Source: Agapetus fuscipes (lineage: Eukaryota > Arthropoda > Insecta > Trichoptera > Glossosomatidae). From it: a DNA stretch of 64,000 nt. The translations under genes were made by a program, and so were the position numbers. Each line of letters begins with the position of its first letter. Position 1 is the stretch's first letter. The DNA lies in assembly GCA_951799405.1 (NCBI GenBank), contig OX637344.1, forward strand, positions 10,168,001 to 10,232,000, read 5' to 3'. Below are positions 53,974 through 64,000 of the stretch, one piece after another. The notes below the pieces were generated by a model, which ran no database searches, was not told the DNA's origin, and saw nothing but the letters and a program-made list of their open reading frames with translations.

Positions 53974-54405
53974 CGCTCAGGAGTCAGCGATCCACGGTCA
54001 AACTCAAAGGCGCAACGCTTACAGCGACTTCTCTTTATTGGCAGTGTTCAATGTGACACATAGCTGATGCACAAGAAGTGTTCCGTTTGACACACAATCC
54101 TCTCAAAAACGCTCACAGCGACCTATTATTCAAACAGTGTTTCATGTATTTGACAAGACACTATTCAAGGCCAAACTTACACCATAACGCTCAGAGCGAC
54201 TTATATGCAACAAACGGTGAAAGATCAAACTGCCAGTAGACGCTTTTAAAGCGACTTTTTCACAATCATGCCAATTTAACACCACAACGCTCAGAGCGAT
54301 TTTTTTACACGGTTCAAGGTCAAGCGACTTCTTTATATGCTATGAAGCCAAAATGTGACGCAAATCTCAAGGTCAAACTATCACCAATCGCTCAGAGCGA
54401 CATGT
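53974..54405 (-). promoter_or_regulatory. Palindrome / nuclear-receptor half-site array upstream of the Mnt start
   Basis: Sequence immediately 5' of the Mnt start (5' UTR and/or promoter) carries repeats of a palindrome with core CGCTCAGAGCG: 54014-54030, 54108-54122, 54186-54202, 54240-54257, 54286-54300, 54386-54401, plus half units at 53974-53983 and 54323-54330. Most continue into GACTT. The arms vary while staying complementary (CGCTTTTAAAGCG at 54241). Interleaved are relatives of AAGGTCAAACT, with two exact TCAAGGTCA sites at 54314-54322 and 54367-54375, the half-site bound by FTZ-F1/ERR-type nuclear receptors. It looks like a degenerate tandem repeat of about 50-100 bp. Whether it acts as DNA sites or as RNA hairpins in the leader is unknown. 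Confidence 0.6.
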
Positions 54406-54429
54406 TTGTTGACAACAGTAGGTACACCA

Positions 54430-56100
54430 CACAAAACACTTTTTTTACTGGTGACTAATTTAAAATTACTTCTTTTGTAATCTATTTCAGTAATGTAAAA
54501 CACTTATTTTTAGTAAACAAATATTTTAGTGAATGAACTAAAACATAGAATAGATAGTAAATACTTTGTGGGCTCTATTTTTGAAATAAGAGCGTAGATT
54601 TTTTTCGCTGATAGCAACAGAAATCTTCGTCATTTTGTGAACAAGGTCGCAATGTCAAGTTTCTAAGGCGATAAAAATAATTCAAGGTACCTACTTGAAA
54701 ACTACAGAAAATGCGCCGAAAAAACGCTATTGTGGCCCAAATTATTATTTTTCAGTTGGAAAAAAAATATGTACAAGTATGTATGTGAAATTTAGTTTTT
54801 TTCTCATTTCTTTATTTGGATGTTTATCAGGGATGTTTTGGACATACGAATCCGTACGGAAACATTCGGCTATCCGAATAAATAATAAAATCTACATCCA
54901 TGAATCGAAGTAGACGACGTTTATTGCACATTTCAATAAAATTGAATGCGCTATGCTATTAAAAATTCAAACGCCATGCAAAATCCCTGAGCATGGAATG
55001 TTGAGGTCTTTGATCCAGGGTTTTTCTTCATAAGGCATTGTTTGATGTATCCAATTGATAAGGTAAGAATGCAGCAAAGAAATCATGGCATGCCGAATAC
55101 GCAAGAAAAGAATTGCACACATTGCTGCAGTACATGGCAAAAAAATCAATGGAATAACAACAGTTGGAATCTAGCAGTAAAATGTGTGCATAACAGGAAA
55201 ACAATTCTAATTAGAATGGAAAACTTTTTAAATGTTTATGCCAGATATCAAAAAAATTATTTATTGATGGCTTTGAGTTGGAATGATTAAATGTGTACAG
55301 TGCTATAACTATTCGATGCAGACAGCATGTTTTCATTGTGGACGCTCGCGATTTTCCGGTAGTGTTCGGCTTTTCCCGAAGTCAACCACGTGCGACGGCA
55401 GCCTTGCGCAACAAAGTCTACATATCAATGTTTAAACAGGTGCATGCGTCCCGTTTCCACGCGCACTATAGACGCACAAAGTACAGCAAGAGGAAGAGAG
55501 ATGAAATGACTAAGACTTTAATGATGCCTGCCTACCTGATACTAGGAAAAGGTGAGAAAAGGATGAAACAACGTACGAAAGTGTGGAATTTACGATTTGA
55601 TTAGTCATGTAACAAAAAACACACAATTTATAGATAAAACATCAAGGCATCACACGGCCGGGTTATTAGGGAAAAGGCAAACTAATATTTTGTTATAGTT
55701 CTGTAGACATTTTCGCTTTTGTGTAGCGTGTTCTAATCGTTCAAATTCAAACATTTTAAATTTGTACAAGCGAAGCTTTTTACGTACAGATGTTTTCAGT
55801 GCACTCATGTTCTTAAAAGTCCGGACAATGACAAAAGCGCCAATACATAGAAATGCATTTATTTTTACAAAAGACAGTTCATTTAGATTTCTTTTAAATT
55901 TGAATTGAAATGTTTTTTTTTATTGAAATAAAGATAAAAATTTACCAGTCATGCGAAATGTAAATAATAAAGGAAAACAATTATCATTTGAAAATTTCCT
56001 GAAGATTGAAAATGGAAGAATTTCCACTGATAGCAGGGATAGAACACACTGAATGTATTCTGTCCAATTTTTGGATGTTTTTTTCCTATCCGGCGCTAGA
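54430..56100. other. Upstream of Mnt: no gene or repeat boundary recognised
   Basis: AT-rich with several open frames of 60-103 codons (55293-55604 is the longest) that have no recognisable motif. Any 5' exon of Mnt, or a neighbouring gene, is not evident. Confidence 0.35.
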
Positions 56101-56107
56101 TCGGAGG

Positions 56108-56392
56108 TGGGTGCGTCACACCTTAGTGATTGTTCGTCTTATCTCAAGCAGAGGTAATTTCACATGTGACATGGTTGTATGTGTACTAGACCAATGTGTC
56201 TTATGAATGCTGGAAATTGATTTTGAAAATAATAAATATAATAAAAACAACGCTCACATTAACGAGTTTTACGTTTTTTTCTTAGCTAAGATTGTGTAGA
56301 ATGTTATTCTTAAGACAATGTCATTTAAAGGTCATCTTTGAATCACATGTTAGATAAGACAAACACGCATTGGGGGGACGAATAGTGGATGG
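56108..56392 (-). mobile_element. MITE (family M), inverted empty-site copy
   Basis: CACCTTAGTGATTGTTCGTC to AGACAAACACGCATTGGGG. TTAA at 56310-56313 is intact. A half copy in the same orientation lies at 58908-59005. Confidence 0.72.
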
Positions 56393-56397
56393 AGGTG

Positions 56398-56632
56398 TAG
56401 GTAAGTTTTCACGCAGTCTGTCCGGTAGTTCATAGACAATCCGGGCAGAATGCGTTTTGTCTGAAAAGGTGCTTAGGCGCTTTACACACTAGACATATTC
56501 TGCCCGGTTTGTCTATGGATTACCGGACAAACCGTGTGAAAGATTTCACATATCTACATACACTACTAGACTTCTGATCCGGTAATCCATAGACAAACCG
56601 CGCAGAATGCGTCGAGTGTGAAATGGGAATAA
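56398..56632. repeat. CATTCTGCC repeat (family P) cluster
   Basis: Three units in alternating orientation: 56405-56475 inverted, 56487-56550 direct, 56575-56632 inverted, around ATTCTGCCCGGTTTGTCTAT and GGATTACCGGACAAACCGTG. Confidence 0.65.
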
Positions 56633-57079
56633 AGGCATCAATACCTTAAAGGTAAAACTGAATAAGTGGCATATTAAGCCAACAAGGGTTTCTCAGGTAA
56701 ATGCACCTGTTTTACTATTTTTACGAGAGATTGGAGCCATTGTTAGTACTTCAATTTCAAATGGGTTATTTTAAAGCAATGGGAGAAAATATTTATTCTG
56801 AAATGTATTTGCCTATACCTATGCACGCGCCTGCTTAAGAGTGGCGATATGAAGGAAGTGAAAACCAATTTCTTCAGGCTTACTAAAATCTGGGGTTGTT
56901 GAATAGGGTAGGAGAGCCTTGTCAAGGTCGTTGCACGTATCCTGGAGGGGGTTGGGAGCATGCGCAGTAAGGAAAAGCGTCGCCTAGTCCCAGGGCGCCA
57001 CAGCTCAAGTCACCTTTTGTAGACAGAGGTCAAGGCACTGGGCCATCATTATTTCATGTCACATAATCCATAACGTCAC

Positions 57080-57195
57080 AAAGACTTAAGATTCATATTT
57101 AATGCGTGTTTACACGTAATAAGTTTGAGCTTACACATTATGAATGTGTACGTCTTACAATTACAAAAATGTAAACATAAACCTTGCATCTTAAC
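57080..57195 (-). repeat. Family R repeat, 3' half, diverged
   Basis: AGATTCATATTTAATGCGTG and ACACGTAATAAGTTTGAGCT correspond to the end half of R. Confidence 0.5.
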
Positions 57196-58094
57196 GCCTT
57201 GATAAAGATCATAAAATGCAGTTTTATCTTCTTTGCCATTTGGTCACGTTCTTTCTTCTTCTCTCTTAATCCTAAGAATCTTAATCAATCATTTCCCCAT
57301 TCCTCTCTATATATAACAATCCTTTTGAGCTCCTCGTAAGAGGAACATCACATATCTACCAATGTATCCTGTAGGAACTCTCGAAATGGTCGTCAACGAG
57401 CATTTGACCCTGCAATCATCGCCCCATTTATGGTATGCAAGAGAACTTCCTGGCGTACTCGTGTCCTATCCATCTTGCACGCCTTTGAGACAGAGCTTTG
57501 AGCAGGTGCCTTCCTCTACCGATTCTGTGGAGAACCTATTCATTTGTAATGTGGTCCTTCCAGTCGATTCCAAGACGTCACACACCTCAAAAGAATCCAG
57601 TCTCTTTTGTCAGGTCGTAAATATGAAACAAGAACCATCTGATATCAATTCAAGAACAATTCAACGTGCCCACAATTTCAGGAACAAACTTCTAGACATT
57701 GAGTAATCCAATGTGATTTATTGCTTCAGATATCATAACCTAAATATAGACGGTTTGTTTCACATTCTGCCTTATCATCGTTGTTTGGAGCACGTTCCTC
57801 TGCAGGAAATTAGCAAATGCTATCAACCAAAAAGGGGGTTTGTTTTGTGGCATCGTGCGATACTACTTATCCGATGGCCTTTGAACCCTAAAATTTTGTT
57901 TCATTGTCCATTCCTGCTCGGTGCCCTGTTTATTTTTTTTAAATTATTTTAAACGAAATGTGTTATCGGCAAATGTATGGTCGCGGGTCAAATAATGCCA
58001 GCACGAGTCGCACACACACACACTGTATGTTACGTAAAACGTTAAATATGTCGGCCAAATATTAGAACGCTCCACAGCCGATTTAACACAAGAA

Positions 58095-58262
58095 AGCTAT
58101 ACATATAATGTAACTTTTTATCCCCCAAGGAGGCGCATTTGACGGGTTTTAAGTAAACCTGGTATTTTTATTTCGGGTTTAAAAAAAAAAATCCGACACC
58201 CTTGATAGGGATCGATCACTAGCCCTCTGGAATTCTACAAACTGAACAATCGACCCGACATG
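58095..58262 (-). mobile_element. tRNA-derived SINE (family T), internally deleted
   Basis: End CTATACATATAATGTAACTT, jump to GGTATTTTTATTTCGGG, then a decayed head ending GAACAATCGACCCGAC. Confidence 0.62.
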
Positions 58263-59159
58263 TTTTTTTTATGTCAAATTGACAATATAATTACTTTCGA
58301 AATCAAAGTTCTTTTTGTAGAATTGAGAGATACAACAGAAGCCAACTTGACATTTGACAGACACTATGACGTTCGCGAAATAGGCAGGCAACCTAAAGAA
58401 ACAATGTAACTGTAAACAATTCTTTCACTATTTAACTGATCTAAAAAAGACACATTTTCTCTCTCTCCTCCTTTTACCTTTCCCTTTCACGTTACCTCAA
58501 TAAATACACAATCAAATATTCATCGCTAATTATTAGCAAATATGGAAAAGTACGAACATAATTGGGCGCAGGTTTTATACTCGTATTTCACATTATCTAA
58601 TCCCTTCCCAAATCTGGTAACAAGGGAATAGGGATGCCAGATGATTTATTTATATCCCAAATTATCAACCCACGAAGTCGCTACACCCACTGCAAACATC
58701 GACCTTTCCAATATTCAATAATATCAACAAAAATCTTCAACATGTGGGCCAGTCTTATAAATCTATTGCGCAATAAAAGTATCTAGAATTCATCCTCAAT
58801 AATATAGAATCGCTTCCACTTATTCTTTCCTTACATAATATTCCGCTTTTACTTCACAGTTTTATAAATACACTTGTCAAAGGCAGTGCCTTGTTACGCT
58901 AGCCATTTCGTCCCCTTAGTGCTTGTTTGTCTTATGTCCATCAGAGGTAATTTCCCATGAGCAATGTCTGTATGTTTACTAGACCAGTCTGTCGCATGAA
59001 AACTGGAAATTGAATTGACTGGCCATTTGTCTCTGCTGGTTGCTTTGCTCTTGGAACTGTGTACCAACAAAATATAAACCACACCTCACAAGAACACAAA
59101 CCTTGCAAATCCTGACGCTTTTTTTGGCATTGGTGTGGCAAGTACGCAACTAAAAAACG

Positions 59160-59385
59160 CATTTAAGCTACACATACAGAGTAACTTTTTTCCGCATTCC
59201 CCGCGAAGGCGTCGCAACTCGCAAGTGCGAAGTGAGCCCATTTATTTTATAGGTAAGGGGGCCGGGCCGGCCTTACGCCAACCACTTCAGTTGAAGTGGG
59301 GGTTTCCCAGCTCCCGAGGGGACTGGTACTCATTTCTTGTGAAAGCTAAGTAAACCTTGCCGGTATTTTATTTTGGGCAAGTGAA
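59160..59385 (-). mobile_element. tRNA-derived SINE (family T), head missing
   Basis: Well-kept body from AGCTACACATACAGAGTAAC to CCTTGCCGGTATTTTATTTT. Confidence 0.78.
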
Positions 59386-59869
59386 CCAAGTTTTTCCAGC
59401 CTCACAGCAACCTCTTCCAGAAATTTCTAAAATGCCGCCAACACGATGTTTATTTGTTCAGGTAAGTAATAATAATAATTGTGGTATGGAATTTAGCGGT
59501 GCACTGTGTTACCACATTCCGATGTTTGGCAACACCCAGCTAGCTAACTGCATTAGGTCATCGCACTGGTTCACTATAATCGCATGCTTTTCACCAAATT
59601 ACCAATCTACTTCATTTTCACCACATTCTAGATTGGTCATGGTAGTTTTTGCTTCAAATGTGATACGACTTTACGCCCGAATAGCTTCAGTCAATATTTG
59701 GCCTACACGTAATATTAAAAAAAAAAACATAAAAATATTTACAAAGAAAATCAATAAAAACAGGAAACTAAAATATAAATTATTTTTCAGAACACCATTT
59801 TTTTCATAGAAGCCTATTGTAACTGTTGCTGTTTCACTAGGGGTGGAACGAATCTCTGCAGACAAACAT

Positions 59870-59965
59870 CTCATGAGCCTGTAACCCTTGCTGACCTTCC
59901 TTGAAACGGGGTGGCATTGCGAACCAAGTTTTTTAAGTATAGGGGGTTCAATTTCACAGCAACCT
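59870..59965 (-). repeat. Family R repeat, 5' part
   Basis: Contains inverted GCTGACCTTCCTTGAAACGG and AGCAACCTACTAGGCAAGGA. Confidence 0.55.
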
Positions 59966-60108
59966 ACTAGGCAAGGAATCTGTAATGACTGCAGGTACTT
60001 ATCAAAATCTATGAATCAAAATATTCAGAAGAAGGTGGAGCTTTTTATCATTATCAAGGCGTGATGACGTCAGCGTATTGCGTAACAACTTTGTTTACAT
60101 GTTTGAGA

Positions 60109-60137
60109 GGGGTAGGTGGGTGGGGGTGGGTGGGTGG
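60109..60137 (+). other. G-quadruplex-prone G-run
   Basis: Seven G runs of two to five separated by T or TA on the plus strand (60109-60137). Similar tracts occur near 34480, 44820, 47230 and 53145. Confidence 0.5.
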
Positions 60138-60429
60138 TATCGATCTCTGCCTCAGTGCGCCTCGGCTCTCCTCGTTTCACGTTGCGTGGGTCGGATCCGC
60201 GCCAGAGGTCAGAGGGCACAACGCTTGTTGGGTTGCCATGGTGACCAGACGCCACCCTCTCCACCTCCCCCCAGACCCGGACAAACAAAATAAAAAACAA
60301 CGCAGATCGGAAGAGTCAAGGACCAGCTAGTTATTGGAGTGCGTAAGTAGTCCGTGGGCTGCACTATACATGCAGCTTAGTTGCGTTGCCACTAAACAGC
60401 AATAACTAAAAAGAAACGGATTGTTATGA

Positions 60430-60560
60430 GCATTTCTGTAACGACTGCGAAACCTGAGCCATCCAGAAATACGATGAGACTGTCCAGAGGCATTCGAGAT
60501 GCAGACTTGGAAGAAGATGACCAAGACAAGAGGGTTGAAAGAAAGTCCAACAAAAAAGGT
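60430..60560 (+). mobile_element. Retrotransposon fragment
   Basis: ACTGTCCAGAGGCATTCGAG and following match the fragment at 15.5 kb. Confidence 0.45.
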
Positions 60561-60654
60561 GTTAAATAAGAGAGCTTATAAGTCACATTTTCGAGAGGAA
60601 AGCCAAAAGAATAGGACACCCGATTAGACATAGCACCTTTCTTAGCAACATTAT

Positions 60655-60750
60655 CGGTGTTATGGCCGAGTGAGTCAAGTGGCTGAGCTTTATAGCGTGT
60701 TTGGAATAGAACAACGTTGGTTCGATCCCCGCTTGGGTCATTTGACCATA
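60655..60750 (+). mobile_element. tRNA-like SINE head of another subfamily
   Basis: GGCTGAGCTTTATAGCGTGT and a good B box GGTTCGATCCCC at 60719-60730; no family T body follows. Confidence 0.45.
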
Positions 60751-60904
60751 ACTTTGATCCTGGTTCAACTGATGTCATTGGGTAATTATCAATTGGTAAA
60801 TTATTAAAATAAACAATAATGAATTATTAATTGACGATATTAATACCTGTGTCTGGCCAGGCAGAATAGGTTGGTGAATTGCATTCCTCTTCACAAATCA
60901 ATTT

Positions 60905-61030
60905 TTTTTTAACTTGGGGAGACGAACAAGAGGTCGCCCACGAACTTCATACTTCCAGGATTTGAAGCAGCTCGTGGATGTTTCGTCCTATTCTCACCTC
61001 AAGAAGATGACAAACAGCAAGGCACTGTCT
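60905..61030 (+). mobile_element. Retrotransposon RT C-terminal fragment
   Basis: Frame GRRTRGRPRTSYFQDLKQLV then SYSHLKKMTNSKAL; same family as 15.67 kb. Confidence 0.55.
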
Positions 61031-61077
61031 TTACATGATGATGATGAATCTATGTTGCAAAATAGCAAAGATGAAAT

Positions 61078-61430
61078 ATATGCCCACAAGCAGACACGTA
61101 AAAGTCCGCGCTTAGGTACACATGCTGCAAGTGTACTTACAAAATAAAATATTAAGCAATAATAAGCCCTGCAACTCTTGCCATCTAATCTAATCTAATC
61201 TAAGCTGCAAAGATATATATCATTTAAGATTTATATTAAATGCATTCCCACCAGCAGACATGTATAATTTCGCGCTAACACATGCCGCATGCGGACCTAC
61301 AATATAAAAACCCAATCTCAAATGAACATAAGCCCTGCAACTCTTGCCGTCCTTCCCTGAAACAGGGGTGACATTGGCAAAGTGAACCATTTTTTACAGT
61401 ATGGGTGGTCAGCCGCATACCATCCTTCTC
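61078..61430 (-). repeat. Two family R repeats in tandem
   Basis: A partial copy at 61078-61182, cut at AACTCTTGCCATC, is joined directly to the (TTAGA)n tail of a full copy at 61183-61430, so the second inserted into or next to the first. Confidence 0.78.
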
Positions 61431-61657
61431 TGTAACTTAATTTAACAGTAAGGGTGTACCAATCTAAGCCCGAAGGAAATGAAAATATTGGTAACCTATT
61501 CGCAACTAAGCTGCGCATATAGTGTCAGGCTAATCGAATGTCAATTGTAGTTTAAACAATTCATAGCGCACATTTAACAGCTAGATCAGCTGATCACACG
61601 TGGCCATGTTGCATCGCTATTTATCTACCTTCATGATCGGTAACTATGACAGGACTA

Positions 61658-61740
61658 TTGGACCTGAAAAAGGGATGGCATTGGCGAACCAAGTGAACCA
61701 TTTTTTTGCAGTATGGGTGAACAGCCTCATATCAACCTAC
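61658..61740 (-). repeat. Family R repeat, 5' part
   Basis: GGCATTGGCGAACCAAGTGA to TCAACCTACAAATCAAAGAA; another 5' part lies at 62545-62612. Confidence 0.55.
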
Positions 61741-61820
61741 AAATCAAAGAATTTTAAATGTTGTCAACGAGTTACTGGCCAAAGAAAGCCGAGCATAGAG
61801 TCTCGACAACCGTCGATATA

Positions 61821-61961
61821 TTTTACCGTATCTATTTGAAGATAGAACGAAATAAAACATGGCGGCGTATCAACAGCTGATCAATTTTACATGGAACAAC
61901 GATCAGCTTTTGGGGCACCGCCATGTTTATTCCGTCCTATCTTCAAACAGGTACGATAAGA
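61821..61961. repeat. Foldback MITE (family F), copy 2
   Basis: Arms 61821-61865 and 61918-61961 carry the same TTACCGTATCTATTTGAAGA and ATGGCGG sequence as copy 1 at 42932-43073; outer CGACAACCGTCGA and CCGACAGCCGTCGAG extend the pairing. Confidence 0.75.
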
Positions 61962-63224
61962 TCTACCGACAGCCGTCGAGACTTCCACCCCTGGAGAGAT
62001 ATGGGGGAGGCCTATGTTCAGCAAATGTCTCCATATGTAATATGTATATTTGTGAACATACACCTGCGATGAAGTCACCTGATTATCAACGACACATACC
62101 TGTATTAAACTAATACAAAAACACGGATTATCAACAAGTCGGTACGTGCTATAAATAACGATTACCTCATAAATATGATATGGGTCACGTTCAACTAAAA
62201 TGTTTGTTTCGCAATTTTTTTCAATACAAAAATAAAATACGCAAAGGAGTTGACACTTTTTTTTCTCGGCGGGCAAACGCCCCAGCTCTATGTGACTAGC
62301 GTCCTTAACTTAGGGCTTAGGGCCGATAACAAAATATAACTTTACGCTTTCCTAGCAATCCGGCCTTGTGACGTCACAATTTTACTGCCCAAATGCTAAT
62401 GCATATTAATTAATCCAATTCACAATCCATATAAAAAAAAAAACAAATGGATGGGAAAGAGCAGGGTAAGTTCAGGCATATCTACGCATCCTACTAGTTT
62501 AATTACATTAGAAAACTTAACCGTGAATGAAAACAAAGACTGAAAACAAACCTCTGAAACAGATGAAAGTGAGTCATTTCTTACAGTAAGAGTGGTCGGT
62601 CTCATAGCTTCCCATTAAGTAGGTACCTTGAATAAATAAAAATCTATCTGAAGAATGGACTCTACATAAACTTTGAAAAAGGTGTATTGTTTTCATCAGC
62701 GGACAAACGTCTAGGGTCCCTAGCAACCAATAACAAAACTTTAGTTTGCCTTTTCCCTAGCAGCCCAGCCGTTTGACAATTTCGTAATCTCTGGAATTTG
62801 TGCCGAGTCCATTGGATTATTCAACAAATAACTGTTTACCTAACAGCTGACAAAAACATAAGAATCACTGAAACTTACGATATAATTTTATATTTTAAAA
62901 ATAAAATTATTTTTTATCACTTAAAATATATTCACTTTCAAACAAAATTCATTGACAATATCACTTCACAATCAGCAAGAATAAATCCTTCAAAAAGTCC
63001 ACACTTCACTCGAAAATGTCCACGAGAATAACACAATGTTTATTGTTTTTATTGTTGGGTCGGAAAACTGTACGCGCGTCCATCCACCTCGACGTCTCAA
63101 TTTAAACTGAATGCTGGGGGGAAAATGTTCTCTTCGCGGGGGAGGGGGACGGGGTAAAGTGCCCCCTCTCCCTCCCACTCCCGAGGCGTCTCAATGAAAA
63201 CAATATCAAAGTCGCGCAGTATCC

Positions 63225-63520
63225 CTAGTATGAAACATAACGTTAAAACTCAAACATAGCGTTTCCCAAAAAATGATTAAAACTAAATCGCGCACTAGAG
63301 GCACTGTTTTATTTACCATACATATTTTTTTTTGTAAACGCTACAATACTTGGAGAACGTACAATAACCGCAGTATAAAATAAAAATCATAAATACCCAT
63401 CCATACATAAAAGGAAAAGTGTATGAAAGATACAACAGTGCCTCTAGTGAGAGTATGATTTACCATACAATTTTCCTGTTTACGCGATGGTTCAGGATTT
63501 ACGCAATTTTGATACTCGGT
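63225..63520. repeat. Foldback repeat with CACTAGAGGC arms
   Basis: CGCACTAGAGGCACTG near 63290 is inverted near 63437-63454. The outer AGTATGAAACATAACGTTAA is mirrored loosely by the end at 63500-63520. Related sequences (AAACATTACGTTTAAACTCA, TAGCGTnTCACCAAAA) occur at 34.36, 37.38, 44.9, 51.15 and 23.23 kb. Confidence 0.5.
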
Positions 63521-63819
63521 ATATAGTAGGTACGATTTGAATCTGGAACATTGTAGAACACAAGTAGAAAGGCGCTACGAGAAGGTTTCTCTAAAATTTG
63601 TTTTAATTTTCTGAGAAAACAAAAAAAAAATAATACGTAATTATACGCCGATTTTGAAAAAGGTACATCCAGAGGTATGTAAAGATAGGAAAAAATGGAG
63701 GCAGCTCTGCAGAGGTTCTGGCCACCCCTAGCGGAATGGCGACAGAGTTACAGTTACAGATAGTGAAAAGGTGTTGCAGGAAGTGAGGAAAATAGAGAGG
63801 GCTTATAGTCACATTTTGG

Positions 63820-63893
63820 TGCTCCGCCGGGATTCGTACCCACAACTTTCAATTTACGAGTCCGATGCGTTGCCAATAGACTACGGACCGACC
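63820..63893 (-). mobile_element. tRNA-like module of the 5S/tRNA SINE, without the 5S part
   Basis: Inverted match to 13384-13457: GGTCCGTAGTC, ACGAATCCCGGCGGAGCAC. No 5S sequence lies upstream of it. Confidence 0.6.
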
Positions 63894-64000
63894 TTGATGA
63901 TGAATTAATATACTTATGATACAAGTCACTCTCATTCACAAGACGTATTCAGAAACGTTTATGTTTAAATTCAGTAGGCAGTCGCTAGGTGGCGCCAGCG

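Noticed and set aside
53846..54067. Plus-strand frame over Mnt exon 1
   Set aside because: Opposite strand of a GC-rich exon; the minus-strand frame has the start codon, donor and phase match.
55293..55604. 103-codon open frame upstream of Mnt
   Set aside because: Basic, low-information sequence without a recognisable domain or partner exon.
57362..57706. 114-codon plus-strand open frame
   Set aside because: No start context, splice signals or recognisable motif; composition matches its surroundings and other frames look like decayed repeat. Not enough to call a gene.

Overview
The window is animal nuclear DNA, almost certainly from an insect with a large, repeat-rich, AT-rich genome. One multi-exon host gene with canonical GT/AG introns runs across it on the minus strand. 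The rest is mostly transposon debris: non-LTR retrotransposon tails, a piggyBac relic, MITEs and SINEs. A 5S-rRNA-derived repeat has a typical insect 5S 3' half. I cannot fix the order; Lepidoptera and Hemiptera are both plausible.

The host gene is Mnt, the Max-partner bHLH-zipper repressor. I assembled 11 coding exons, with the start ATG at 53973 and the stop at 3949. All ten splice junctions have GT/AG ends and matching codon phases. The spliced frame is 1851 nt, 616 residues. The bHLH is in the exon at 19851-20022 and the zipper start in the exon at 16301-16445. The Gln/Thr/Pro-rich C-terminal half is in exons between 15286 and 3949, followed by tandem AATAAA signals near 3750. The first intron is about 32.5 kb and holds most of the window. 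Sequence upstream of the first coding exon (53974-54405) carries an array of CGCTCAGAGCG-type palindromes alternating with nuclear-receptor-like TCAAGGTCA half-sites.

Region by region: 1-3.7 kb is downstream of Mnt (a 74-bp-arm palindrome, one tRNA-derived SINE, a LINE tail). 3.7-21.3 kb is the coding part of Mnt, with introns carrying a CR1-like RT fragment (4.4-5.9 kb), a piggyBac relic nested inside a MITE (8.1-9.7 kb), a 5S/tRNA-derived SINE (13.3-13.7 kb) and LINE tails. 21.3-53.8 kb is intron 1, with many copies of a ~265-bp repeat ending in (TTAGA)n, tRNA-SINEs, foldback MITEs, an RTE-like RT fragment (37.7-38.5 kb), a hAT-like fragment and candidate hammerhead-ribozyme elements. 54.4-64 kb is upstream sequence with more repeats and no gene I can support.

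The most interesting signal is a set of hammerhead-ribozyme-like motifs (near 23.97, 40.33 and 49.49 kb, with a decayed one at 52.03 kb). They share the order CTGAnGA, one pyrimidine, a 6-bp stem, then GAAA. The stem is kept by compensatory changes. Two of them sit at the apex of long inverted repeats flanked by 16-bp direct repeats, the pattern of a mobile element resembling Penelope-like elements or retrozymes.
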